A stretch of DNA of 64,000 bases. It comes from a virus. Where the stretch lies: IMG/VR virus record IMGVR_UViG_3300030339_000014, positions 32,317-96,316 of that record. The stretch is one strand, 5' to 3'. Below the pieces are notes generated by a model that was given only the letters and a program-made list of their open reading frames with translations, was not told where the DNA came from and did no database searches. A program made the translations under genes and the position numbers. Shown here one piece after another: positions 49,395 through 58,149 of the stretch (positions are counted from its first letter, which is position 1; every line of letters starts with the position of its first letter).

Positions 49395-49865
49395 TTAATA
49401 ACTAATATTTTCAGTGAAAATTTTAATATAACTATCAGATTTTGCACATTTTAAATTTGATACAATTTTAGCACCATTATCCATCATAAGTTTAATTTGT
49501 TTACCCTGATGTGTATCTAAAATTCTTATTTTAATGATCACATTAAAAGGATTAATTAATTCTTCTCCTTTTATTTTTCTCAATTTATTTTTTCGTTCCA
49601 TAATAATATTTATATTAATATTTTCAATAATATGGGATACATTTCTCAAATCAACTGAAAATTCATTATTATCATATACATCCACTTCACCATAAACGTA
49701 AACACGGTTGTCTAATTTGTTTGTTAAATAAGACAAAGATTTCAATGATTTACAATCCAAGTAATATTTAGATTCTAAGTAATATTTAGGTTCTGAATCA
49801 TATTCATCATAAATTATAATATTCTTAGATGATATTTCATATATTTTATGAGTTAATATACTCAT
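49395..49865 (-). CDS. hypothetical protein with internal RKNKL motif
   Basis: 156 residues; MERKNKLRKIKGEEL lies near residue 90, just after a beta-rich half (VYVYGEVDVYDNNEF) and before a second (IRILDTHQGKQIKLMM). Overlaps the clamp loader stop by 4 bases. T4 has gp62 in this position, but I see no similarity to it. Confidence 0.55.
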   Translation of the reverse strand: MSILTHKIYEISSKNIIIYDEYDSEPKYYLESKYYLDCKSLKSLSYLTNKLDNRVYVYGEVDVYDNNEFSVDLRNVSHIIENININIIMERKNKLRKIKGEELINPFNVIIKIRILDTHQGKQIKLMMDNGAKIVSNLKCAKSDSYIKIFTENISY

Positions 49866-50806
49866 TTCTTTAAATTCTCTTTTATATCAGAAACATACGA
49901 AATCAAATGAATAATAGGATCAATAGTTTCTGTATATCTCTCGTTATAAGAACGCTGAACATTTATAAGTGTTGCTCCTATCTTTATAATATTTGAATTG
50001 TCCATTGACATTAATCTATTAAACAGAGGTCGCCCTAGAGCTTTCATCAATTCTAATGGATTATCTTGAAAATTATTTAGCACAAAATTATAATTATCTT
50101 CAATATTATTTCTGCCATCGAACATAAACTCAAAAATAGCGTCATAGCTGGACGAACTTATTGATTTAAATTGATCAGTATTTTTAGTAATAAATACTTC
50201 CTGAAGTTTTTGTGTAGCACTTCTCAAATCAGGAAAACTAATCATAATGATTTTCTTTATTTCATCATCAGTAATAGTCATTTTATTTTTTTGAGATATT
50301 GCTTTAAGATATTTAAGATACATAGACTGTAAATATTCTTCTTCTTCTTTATTTTTAGGATTAAAATCCACTTTCATGAATCTTGATAATATTTTATCAT
50401 CAATATCTTGAATATAATTAGTTGTAAGTATGAATCTTACATGTTGAAATGTATCTGAAAAACCTTTCATGGCTTTTTTATATTCAGTAGATACTCCATC
50501 AAACTCATCCAAAAATATAGATTTTTGAGCATCTTTAACCATAAATGGATTCAAACTTTTACAATGATTTTGTAATTGTTCTCTTAGAATATTAACACTT
50601 GTATCTTTTGACGCGTTAAATTCAATATTATCTGTTTCTTTACATAATATTCTAGCTAATGTTGTTTTACCTGTTCCTGGTGTATCACTATAAAATATCA
50701 TATTAGCTGTTAAACCATTCTTAATTAAATCTCTAACTCTTGGTAATAATATAATTGTTTTTAAGCTTTTAGGTTGGTACTTATACCAAAACATATCATT
50801 TTTCAT
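49862..50806 (-). CDS. gp44: sliding-clamp loader AAA+ subunit, T4 gp44 type
   Basis: 314 residues against 319 in T4. Walker A PGTGKTT (43-49), Walker B FLDEFD (98-103), sensor 1 TTN (128-130) and the SRF arginine-finger motif (141-143). It loads the sliding clamp on primed DNA. Neither clamp gp45 nor a gp62 partner is recognised in the window. Start: ATG 50806 with a T/A-rich leader. Confidence 0.9.
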   Translation of the reverse strand: MKNDMFWYKYQPKSLKTIILLPRVRDLIKNGLTANMIFYSDTPGTGKTTLARILCKETDNIEFNASKDTSVNILREQLQNHCKSLNPFMVKDAQKSIFLDEFDGVSTEYKKAMKGFSDTFQHVRFILTTNYIQDIDDKILSRFMKVDFNPKNKEEEEYLQSMYLKYLKAISQKNKMTITDDEIKKIIMISFPDLRSATQKLQEVFITKNTDQFKSISSSSYDAIFEFMFDGRNNIEDNYNFVLNNFQDNPLELMKALGRPLFNRLMSMDNSNIIKIGATLINVQRSYNERYTETIDPIIHLISYVSDIKENLKK

Positions 50807-50911
50807 ATATTTATAATTTATAATTTATGAAGATTATAGAATTAAATATACTGAAGGTTTAATTATATCTTGATTATTTTTATATATAATGAAATAAAAA
50901 TAATATTACAT

Positions 50912-51748
50912 ATGAATATAGATGACACGTACAATTATGATGATAATTTTGTTAGAATGTCTACAATAGCATTAGCAAAAGCATTAGAAACTAAAATTAG
51001 ATGGATAAATCGTTATAGTGATGGTAGAAAAATTAGAGTATTGATTCCTTTTTATACATCATTTGCAGGACAAGAAAGATTTATGCTAGATGCATTTGTA
51101 GATGATGTTGTAGGAGATAGAGTAGAGTTAAATACAGATCAAAAACAAAGGGGTACAATAACATTTAAAGGTGGATCTCAAAGAGATGATGAATATGCCA
51201 ATCCTAATCAATTTTTAGCTAAAGAAAGCAAAATTAATGATGAATTTAGAAGTGTAATTAGTAGAGTAAAGGCTATTCCTATTTCTCTAAATTACGAAAT
51301 AAGTATCACTCTAGATAATGAATGGGAAATAGATACATGCTACACTAGAATGCTAGATGCATTATACAATTATAGATTTTTTAGTATAAGTTATTTTGGT
51401 ATGAAAATAGATTCATTTTTTAAATTACCATCAGATGGAGGTATTGATATTCCAAGAAACGGTGGAATTGGTATTGACGGTAGTACAATTACAATAAAAT
51501 TTACTTTAGAAGTAGTAACTTTTTATCCATCATTCACTGTCAACACAGAAGATTATGAAATGTGTGATAATGATGATTCTATAGATTGGGAATTTCTTGG
51601 TGTAGAAAAACCAAATGTAAATAGTAAATCAAAAGAAGAAGTCAAAAGAGCATATTGGTATAATAATTTACTTGACAATAGAACAAAAGAAGAAATAATC
51701 AAAGAAAAGGAAGACAATAGAGACAATGAAATAAATAATATGGAATAA
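50912..51748 (+). CDS. gp15: tail sheath stabiliser and completion protein, T4 gp15-like
   Basis: About 278 residues from ATG 50912 (MNIDDTYNYDDNF), close to T4 gp15 (272). The pattern of the family is present: a DGRKIRVLIPFYTSFAGQER block early, AIPISLNYEISITLDNEW in the middle, a YFGMKIDSFFKLPSD segment and TITIKFTLEVVTFYPSF late. It caps the tail at the neck end. The frame is open to 50870, but that start lies over the TATATAATG box. Confidence 0.72.
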   Translation: MNIDDTYNYDDNFVRMSTIALAKALETKIRWINRYSDGRKIRVLIPFYTSFAGQERFMLDAFVDDVVGDRVELNTDQKQRGTITFKGGSQRDDEYANPNQFLAKESKINDEFRSVISRVKAIPISLNYEISITLDNEWEIDTCYTRMLDALYNYRFFSISYFGMKIDSFFKLPSDGGIDIPRNGGIGIDGSTITIKFTLEVVTFYPSFTVNTEDYEMCDNDDSIDWEFLGVEKPNVNSKSKEEVKRAYWYNNLLDNRTKEEIIKEKEDNRDNEINNME

Positions 51749-51749
51749 A

Positions 51750-51785
51750 TAAAAAGCATAACTTATAAGTTATGCTTTTTTTGTC
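51750..51785. terminator. bidirectional hairpin terminator
   Basis: AAAAAGCATAACTT / AAGTTATGCTTTTTT between convergent genes ending at 51748 and 51770. Confidence 0.85.
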
Positions 51786-51982
51786 TTTCTCATTTTTATA
51801 AAAGGTTTATTGTTAATAGTTATATCACCTTTAGGATTTATTTTTATAGATTTAACTTTAATTTTCTTATTTTTAAATTTACCACTCAATATATCATCTC
51901 CGACTTTTATTTTCATTTTAGATTTACCATCAAGAGAAATATTCAAGCTTGAATAATCCTCATATGTCTTTATAAATTTCAT
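51770..51982 (-). CDS. tagged small basic protein (MKFIKTYED...)
   Basis: 70 residues. N-terminus MKFIKTYEDYSS, body a compact beta-type KVGDDILSGKFKNKKIKVKS, very basic end (MRKTKKA). No KFN ending. No family recognised. Confidence 0.58.
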   Translation of the reverse strand: MKFIKTYEDYSSLNISLDGKSKMKIKVGDDILSGKFKNKKIKVKSIKINPKGDITINNKPFIKMRKTKKA

Positions 51983-52039
51983 AAGAAATATTTATTTTTT
52001 ATTATATATAAAATAATATTAACAAAAAACATTTTTATC

Positions 52040-52072
52040 AAAAAATGAGTTTTTTTAATTAATATATAATCT
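52040..52072 (+). promoter_or_regulatory. late-type promoter element, divergent copy
   Basis: AAAAAATGAG, T7, AATTAATATATAATC; the same arrangement as the elements before the capsid genes. It precedes the start-less reading frame at 52114. Confidence 0.5.
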
Positions 52073-52113
52073 CAGAGAACATCATAAAACGAGTAAAACA
52101 TGCAACATAAAAT

Positions 52114-52317
52114 ATAAAAAAGTTCGAAAATTATAATGGTGATAATTGTAATACAAATTTAACAATTTTGCATTGGAAGTCTGGAACATATAGACTTTTG
52201 ATAAAATTGATTTCATTATCTGGTGATGAATACTATGCAGATGGTGTTCAATTAAAGGAATCAGATGCTAAAAAATTAATTAATGAATTTGGAGCAAAGG
52301 TTGAAGAAAGAAATTAA
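52114..52317 (+). pseudogene. tagged reading frame without a normal start codon
   Basis: 67 codons in an open frame from ATA 52114: IKKFENYNGDNCNTN ... SDAKKLINEFGAKVEERN. IKKFENYN matches the shared tag, but the frame has a stop six bases before (TAA) and no ATG, GTG or TTG. The nearby ATG at 52100 is in another frame and stops after five codons. Either it starts at ATA, or one base was lost or gained in the A-rich stretch. A promoter-like element lies upstream. Confidence 0.5.
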
Positions 52318-52331
52318 AAAAAAATAAAAAA

Positions 52332-52748
52332 ATGACAAAATTAAAAAAATTTGAAATTTTCATAAAAGAAGGGTTAAAACCAGAAGAAGGCTTCGATGAT
52401 GTCGCTAATTATTCAGGTTTCGGTACAAAAAATATTGATTTCGTTGATGGCTCAATATTCACATTTTATGATTTTGCATTTGAAAATGATAACATTGTTT
52501 TGATTGGTAAACTTGAATTAAGTGAAAACTATAGAGTATCAAATAGAATTATCGAAAACTATAATATATTACTAGTCAATCATAATGGTAATGTTGAATT
52601 ACAAGATAAATCAAATAAGATAAAGTCCTTACCAACTAGAGACACTATGGAACAGTTAAAATATATTTATAAACATGCATATGAAACATTGATAGAAAAA
52701 GGTGATGATGCACAATATGATAATGTTAGAAAAAAATATTATAAATGA
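52332..52748 (+). CDS. cargo candidate with capsid-targeting-like tag
   Basis: 138 residues. Starts MTKLKKFEIFIKEGLKPEEG; FEIFIKE fits the T4-type tag with a cut after IKE. Body beta-type then helical. No family recognised. Followed by the gene at 52796. Confidence 0.57.
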   Translation: MTKLKKFEIFIKEGLKPEEGFDDVANYSGFGTKNIDFVDGSIFTFYDFAFENDNIVLIGKLELSENYRVSNRIIENYNILLVNHNGNVELQDKSNKIKSLPTRDTMEQLKYIYKHAYETLIEKGDDAQYDNVRKKYYK

Positions 52749-52795
52749 TAAATACTAATATCAAAAATAAAAAAAAATAAAAAAAAATAAAAAAT

Positions 52796-54082
52796 ATGAA
52801 AAATTTAAAGTATGATTTGTTTAATTTCAAAAAGGATTTACCTATTGAAGATTATGAATTAAATGTAATCGTTGAGAGATATATTCGCGATTATGACAAA
52901 TTTTCAGAAAAAGAACTTGTAAGTTCTTTAAAAGAAAATTTAGCAGGATATGCTTGGGACACAAAAGTAAAAAGATTGGTAGAAAATTTACAAGATGAGA
53001 TCAAGAGTGAACCTATAAATTACAATTTGAAAGATTTGTACAAAAAAATTGAAAGAAAAAATTACGGTCAAATGTATCGTCCAGCTTTGAATTCTATTCT
53101 TAATATCATAAATATTCAAGATAATGATTCAAAAATGAGTACAATATTAAATGAATTGGTTATTCATGATTGGATTCCTGAAGTAAAAATGTTTTTATCT
53201 GGATATATGAATAATCCTATTCAAAGACAAAATCTAGTAAACTCAGGTAACGCATCAAAAGTATTCACTTTAGTCGAAAAAACAAATGAAGGTAATTTAG
53301 TATTTATGAAAGATCGTTGGTTTTTGATTGGACAAGATGAAATAAAACAAACACTTTTAGAAAACCACATCACAGACATTGAAAAATTAAGAGAATTTAG
53401 AATCTTGGAAAAAGTTATGACAATTGGTGACATCAATGAAGATAAGATTTCTTTCAGATTAGACGAAAACTTGGTTTTGAGTATTTCAACAAAATCAGAT
53501 AAAGATGTGTTTTTAAATGAAGAAAAATTAGATAAAGAAACTACATTAGAAAATTTATTTAATTCTAAAATTATTCCTTGGTTGAAAAAAGATTTTTATG
53601 TATTATCAACAACAACAGCACAAAATTTGGACAAATTTGTTGACTTAGATATTGCATTAAAAGTAGAAAATGTATTGCACCCATGTTTGGAAACTTATGT
53701 TGTAAACTACAAAGATAAATTATATGTTTATAACAATGACACTAGAACAGGTTCTGCTTTTTATGAATATAATTCACCAAATGATTTAATTAATGATATT
53801 CAGAGAGAATTGGATTATGATTTGACAGGATTTTTAGAAAATAAACTTTCAAAAGAAGTAAAACATTTAAGAACATTGGAAGACAAAGAAATGGAAATCA
53901 AAGAATCTATCAAACAAATAGACAAAGGATTAGAATTGTTAAAAGAAAATGAAGAATTAGTAAATGAAGATAAGGCATTGAAAGAAACTTTTAATCAATT
54001 ATTAGTATCTAAACATGATTTATATGAAAACTTAAAAGCTATCAAGGATGATAAAATAAAAGCAAAAAGAATGATTATATAA
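52796..54082 (+). CDS. hypothetical large protein, possibly virion-associated
   Basis: 428 residues. N-terminus MKNLKYDLFNFKKDLPIEDY. Helical first half, a central DRWFLIGQDEIKQTLLENHI segment, and a long C-terminal coiled coil (about 365-420). No family recognised. The base composition and length suggest a conserved gene; its place before gp55 and gp4 suggests head-related work. A terminator follows. Confidence 0.55.
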   Translation: MKNLKYDLFNFKKDLPIEDYELNVIVERYIRDYDKFSEKELVSSLKENLAGYAWDTKVKRLVENLQDEIKSEPINYNLKDLYKKIERKNYGQMYRPALNSILNIINIQDNDSKMSTILNELVIHDWIPEVKMFLSGYMNNPIQRQNLVNSGNASKVFTLVEKTNEGNLVFMKDRWFLIGQDEIKQTLLENHITDIEKLREFRILEKVMTIGDINEDKISFRLDENLVLSISTKSDKDVFLNEEKLDKETTLENLFNSKIIPWLKKDFYVLSTTTAQNLDKFVDLDIALKVENVLHPCLETYVVNYKDKLYVYNNDTRTGSAFYEYNSPNDLINDIQRELDYDLTGFLENKLSKEVKHLRTLEDKEMEIKESIKQIDKGLELLKENEELVNEDKALKETFNQLLVSKHDLYENLKAIKDDKIKAKRMII

Positions 54083-54101
54083 TCTTTTAAATGATAAAAT
54101 T

Positions 54102-54135
54102 AAAAAGATATCACAATTTGTGATATCTTTTTTAA
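54102..54135 (+). terminator. hairpin terminator
   Basis: AAAAAGATATCACAA / TTGTGATATCTTTTTT after the 428-residue gene. Confidence 0.82.
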
Positions 54136-54310
54136 TAAAAATCAATTTTTATTAAACTTATATTAAACTTTTCATTATTAGAAATCTATAAAAATTAACT
54201 TATATATACATTAGATTTCAAGGCATTAAAAAAAATTTATACATCAACATACCATATATTTTTATAGGCAATATAGAATAAAAACAAATAAAAAAAAACA
54301 AATAAAAAAT

Positions 54311-54685
54311 ATGGCAAGATATATAGATGACACAACTTTCTACTATGAAATTATTTTATCAAAAGGCAAGGGAAAATTAACAAGAAAGTCCGAGAAAATG
54401 ATAATTCTTATTGGAGAAGAAATGATAAAAAAATTTGAAAGAAAATATAAAACATCAGATGACAAATATGATTGTATGCAGCAGGGCATTCTGATGATGC
54501 TATCAAACTGGAAAGGATTCAATGAGAAAAAATATTCATCAGCCTTTCCTTATTTCTCAGAAATTTGTAAGCGTGGAATCGCAGGTGGACTAAATGTAAT
54601 TTACCAAAAGAAAAATAATCAAGATATACCAAAAATGATAAGCTTAAGCAGCGCAAATGATGGTAAAGGACTTCATAACATTTAA
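54311..54685 (+). CDS. gp55: late-transcription sigma factor, T4 gp55-like
   Basis: 124 residues, shorter than T4 gp55 (185). The core ILIGEEMIKKFERKYKTSDD, DCMQQGILMMLSNWKGFNE and KKYSSAFPYFSEICKRGIAG followed by YQKKNN aligns with the gp55 region 2-like domain. It would direct host polymerase to TATATA-type late promoters, with the clamp as activator in T4. The C-terminal clamp-binding tail of T4 gp55 is not evident. Confidence 0.7.
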   Translation: MARYIDDTTFYYEIILSKGKGKLTRKSEKMIILIGEEMIKKFERKYKTSDDKYDCMQQGILMMLSNWKGFNEKKYSSAFPYFSEICKRGIAGGLNVIYQKKNNQDIPKMISLSSANDGKGLHNI

Positions 54686-54702
54686 AAAATAATATATATA
54701 AT

Positions 54703-54966
54703 ATGGCACTAAGAGATTGGGTCAGAAATGACGGATTTATTAATTCAATACCAGGACCCTCAAATTCATATAGAGGTGATGAAGAGTTTATAGTTTTGGT
54801 TAGAGATATTCAATTCCAAGATATTCAAACTGGAGCTCACAATAGATTTCCAACACTATATGATGTTGCTAAGGCTAACGGAGGTAGAAATTACATAAAT
54901 GTAACAGACAACACCAAACTTGTTCAAGATCCACCTAATTTAAATTCTTTACGAAACAAATATTGA
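54703..54966 (+). CDS. hypothetical protein in head-gene block
   Basis: 87 residues (MALRDWVRNDGFINSIPGPS..., FPTLYDVAKANGGRNYINVT). No family recognised. Lies between gp55 and gp4 with 3-17 base gaps, so it is likely a conserved structural or assembly protein. Confidence 0.55.
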   Translation: MALRDWVRNDGFINSIPGPSNSYRGDEEFIVLVRDIQFQDIQTGAHNRFPTLYDVAKANGGRNYINVTDNTKLVQDPPNLNSLRNKY

Positions 54967-54969
54967 TTT

Positions 54970-55497
54970 ATGGGAGCAAATAAAGCATCATTTGGTAGCA
55001 GGAAAGATAAAAAAGGTAGAAATAAATATAAACAAGGTTTTTATAATCTTGAAAATGAAGAAAAATATATTGGAATCTTACCTATAAAATATTTTTCTTC
55101 TTGGGAGTTAGGATTTTGCAGATTTTGTGATTTGAATGATAAAGTTTTAAAATGGAGTTCTGAAAGTTTAGAAATTCCATATCAATTTAAAAATAAATTA
55201 GGTCAAATTGAAACTCATCGTTATTATCCAGATTTTTATTTAGAAATGATAGATAATAGTGATCCAGAAAAATATGATAGACTAGTAATTGAGGTAAAAC
55301 CTAAACATGAAACTGAACAACCTAAACCACCCCAACGAAAAACATTAAAAATGTTAGAAAATTATGAATATTCATTAAACACATATAAAAAAAATATGCA
55401 CAAATGGTATTTCACAAAAGAATGGTGTGAAAGACATCATTTAAAATTTATAATAATATCTGAAGATGATTTGAAAAAATATGGTATAATAAAATGA
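54970..55497 (+). CDS. gp4: head completion protein, T4 gp4-like
   Basis: 175 residues against about 150 in T4. FSSWELGFCRFCDLNDKVLK with WSSE, then HRYYPDFYLEM and LVIEVKPKHE follow the gp4 pattern (SMWELKFMKYLD, WSSE, HRYFPDFYVE, IEIKPK). The D...ExK arrangement is that of a PD-(D/E)xK nuclease fold. gp4 finishes packaged heads before tail joining. Its stop overlaps the next start (ATGA). Confidence 0.83.
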   Translation: MGANKASFGSRKDKKGRNKYKQGFYNLENEEKYIGILPIKYFSSWELGFCRFCDLNDKVLKWSSESLEIPYQFKNKLGQIETHRYYPDFYLEMIDNSDPEKYDRLVIEVKPKHETEQPKPPQRKTLKMLENYEYSLNTYKKNMHKWYFTKEWCERHHLKFIIISEDDLKKYGIIK

Positions 55498-56264
55498 GTA
55501 ATGTATCATTCACTGAAGAACTTGAATCTTTATTTGGACAATATAACAAAAACATCAACTTGATTAGAAAAGAATCTACAGAAGAGTTGTTTGGTTACAT
55601 CACTAGAAATCCAAATAAGCAAATAAGACCTACGACATTAGCAAATATACAAATAGGCAAATTTTATATAATCAAATATAATTACAACGGAAACAAATTA
55701 TGGTGTCCAATATTAACTATACCTCCAATAAAAAATTCTAATGAACTTGGTGTTTTAGAGAGTCAGCTAAAAATTGTAAATATCAAGAAAATATTATATG
55801 CAGTAAATTTTGATTATTTACCAATATTATATAAAGCAAAATTAATAGATTCTATAATACAAACAAATCCTGATAGATATGAAAAAAACTCAGATAAAAT
55901 ATCCAAAGGCGATATAGTAAACAATGAATTTTATTTTAATGTGAATTGGATTTATCAATATTTAAAAATAAATGGTAAAAAAAATTATTCTATAACTGCA
56001 TATGATATATCTAAAATAGAACATGTATATCAAGTATCTTCCACCATTCTTCATAGATTTGTTTTCTTAGATACATATAAAATAAATAATAGTTTAATGT
56101 ATGAAACATTAAATAATATTGTTAACAATAAACTCAAAGGAGAATTCTCTGATAAAATAATAATGTATGAGGAAATATTAAAATTATACGAAAAAGATAT
56201 TGAAAATTTTTATACATCATTGAAAAATTTTGAAAAAAATTTAAAATTAATTGAAAAATTATAA
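55494..56264 (+). CDS. hypothetical protein between gp4 and gp20
   Basis: 256 residues. The first half is alpha/beta (IQIGKFYIIKYNYNGNKLW), the C-terminal half helical. No family recognised. Coupled to gp4; a neck, baseplate-wedge or assembly role is plausible from position. Confidence 0.55.
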   Translation: MSNVSFTEELESLFGQYNKNINLIRKESTEELFGYITRNPNKQIRPTTLANIQIGKFYIIKYNYNGNKLWCPILTIPPIKNSNELGVLESQLKIVNIKKILYAVNFDYLPILYKAKLIDSIIQTNPDRYEKNSDKISKGDIVNNEFYFNVNWIYQYLKINGKKNYSITAYDISKIEHVYQVSSTILHRFVFLDTYKINNSLMYETLNNIVNNKLKGEFSDKIIMYEEILKLYEKDIENFYTSLKNFEKNLKLIEKL

Positions 56265-56341
56265 TATAGATATTAATTGAAGTGAAATGATTTAAATGAG
56301 CACAAGTATTTTAATATATAATAAAAATTAATAGATAAACA

Positions 56342-58114
56342 GTGGCAACATATAATAGATACAATCAGCCAAATTCCATGTATGATTTTGGTAGAGGTAA
56401 TGTAGGAAAAAGTTTCGGTAATAAAATATTAAGAAAATTAAGCAATTTTGGAATGGACGAACAAGAAATGGTCGTTAGAAATAGTCAGGCTATTGGAGCA
56501 TTTCAAGATACTAGTAATTTACTATATGAGCCTGGTACAAATATGTACGATTTATTTACAAAAAAAATAATTTCTAAAATATTAGAAAAAAAATCTATTG
56601 CATATTTAGACCGTAGATATTTAGATAAAAGAAAAATTTTACATCAATATGCAATAAAAGAAGAAATTAAAGATTATGTAACTAGAATAGCAGAAGAAGC
56701 AATTAATTATGATGATGATAATTATTTTTGTACTGTTACAGATTTACCAGATAATTATGACCAATCAATTAGAGTGAAATATCAGGAAAATTTCAAGAAA
56801 ATTTATAATGCTTTCAATTTTAATGATGGATTAACTGCTTGGAATTATATGAAAACTTTTTTAATTGATGGATTTTTATCATTTGAAATCGTTTACGATG
56901 ATGATCAAAAAAACATAATTGAACTAAATTTATTGGACCCATTAACATTAATTGTTGCTGCTGAACCAGGAACTGGTACAGTTGTTTGGATTCAAAACCC
57001 AGATATTCCTCAATTGAGGAGAGTTTTGTTGGATGCTAATATTATTTACATTTCATATTCAAATAATTTGGATTATGATGAAACAAGTTATGTAGAAGGA
57101 TTAATCAAACCTTATAATCAATTAAAATTATTGGAATTTACTAAATTGATGTATAATTTAAATCAAGCATCAATATACAAAAAATTTGTAATCCCTGTTA
57201 ATGGACTAACTAGACAACAAGCTGAACAACAAATAAGTCAACTAATGAGTGAATATCATGAAGACATAGAATGGGACGACACCACAGGAGTACCATACAT
57301 AAATGGTTCTACTAAAATTCCTCATTCAAAAGATTATTGGTTTCCTACATCAGAACTTGGAACACCAGAAATGGATATTATTCAACCACAACAAGCAGAA
57401 TTAAATGAAGATATAGTTTTACAGTGGTTTTATAAATCGTTCAAACGAGCATCAAAAATGCCATTCTCTAGATTGGATGAAGACCAGGGTGGAGGTAATT
57501 TTTATGATGACACTGCATCTATAACTATGGACGAAATAAGATTTAAAAATTTTGTTGGTAGATTACGAACATTGTTCAAAGAAGTATTAGTTAAGCCATT
57601 AAAAATACAGATGATTTTAGAATTTCCCGAATTGAGCAGTGATAAAATATTTGAAAGTTATATTAAATTAAATTTCAATTCAAATGATTTATTCGAAGAA
57701 TGGAAATATTTGAATAATTTAGCAAAAAGAGCAGAAATTTCATCTACGTTATCAAGTAATTTACAAGATGGTGATGGGAAGCCCTACCTTTCGATTGAGT
57801 GGATTGTGAGAAATATTATGAAATTTACTGATAAAGATATTGAATCTAACAACAAATATAAAATGATGAGTGGAACAGCAGGAGAAGGAGCAGGAGCATC
57901 TGGAGGTGGAGGCGGCTTTGGAGGAGAAGGCGGATTTCCAGGTGGTGAACCAGGATTTCCTGGTGCACAAGGTGATGCACAAGGTGGTGGACAGGCACAA
58001 GGTGGAGCACAAGGTGGAGCACAAGGTGGAGCACAAGGTGGAGCACAAGGTGGAGCACAAGGTGGAGCACAAGGTGGAGCACAAGGTGGAGCACAAGGAG
58101 AAGCAGAATTTTAA
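56342..58114 (+). CDS. gp20: portal protein, T4 gp20-like
   Basis: 590 residues against 524 in T4, from a GTG start. Conserved portal segments include LEKKSIAYLDRRYLD, FLIDGFLSFEIVYDD, VWIQNPD, DYWFPTSELGTPEMDIIQPQ and FVGRLRTLFKEVLVKPLKIQ. It forms the 12-mer gate at the head vertex for packaging and tail attachment. The C-terminal 75 residues are Gly/Ala/Gln-rich, including eight GGAQ repeats, an extension not present in T4. A terminator follows. Confidence 0.92.
   Translation: MATYNRYNQPNSMYDFGRGNVGKSFGNKILRKLSNFGMDEQEMVVRNSQAIGAFQDTSNLLYEPGTNMYDLFTKKIISKILEKKSIAYLDRRYLDKRKILHQYAIKEEIKDYVTRIAEEAINYDDDNYFCTVTDLPDNYDQSIRVKYQENFKKIYNAFNFNDGLTAWNYMKTFLIDGFLSFEIVYDDDQKNIIELNLLDPLTLIVAAEPGTGTVVWIQNPDIPQLRRVLLDANIIYISYSNNLDYDETSYVEGLIKPYNQLKLLEFTKLMYNLNQASIYKKFVIPVNGLTRQQAEQQISQLMSEYHEDIEWDDTTGVPYINGSTKIPHSKDYWFPTSELGTPEMDIIQPQQAELNEDIVLQWFYKSFKRASKMPFSRLDEDQGGGNFYDDTASITMDEIRFKNFVGRLRTLFKEVLVKPLKIQMILEFPELSSDKIFESYIKLNFNSNDLFEEWKYLNNLAKRAEISSTLSSNLQDGDGKPYLSIEWIVRNIMKFTDKDIESNNKYKMMSGTAGEGAGASGGGGGFGGEGGFPGGEPGFPGAQGDAQGGGQAQGGAQGGAQGGAQGGAQGGAQGGAQGGAQGGAQGEAEF
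58001..58096 (+). repeat. twelve-base tandem repeat coding GGAQ
   Basis: Eight exact copies of GGTGGAGCACAA at the 3' end of the portal gene. Exact identity at DNA level points to recent expansion by slippage. Confidence 0.95.
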
Positions 58115-58115
58115 A

Positions 58116-58149
58116 CAAAAAAGTGAGAATTAATTCTCACTTTTTTTAT
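58116..58149. terminator. bidirectional hairpin terminator
   Basis: AAAAAAGTGAGAATT / AATTCTCACTTTTTT between gp20 and the convergent endonuclease gene. Confidence 0.85.

Noticed and set aside
49395-49865. Possible gp62 clamp-loader small subunit by position after gp44
   Set aside because: No visible similarity to gp62; the RKNKL motif groups it with the other small proteins.
57761-58133. Cys/Ser- or Leu/His-rich frames opposite the portal 3' end
   Set aside because: Shadows of the GGTGGAGCACAA tandem repeat.
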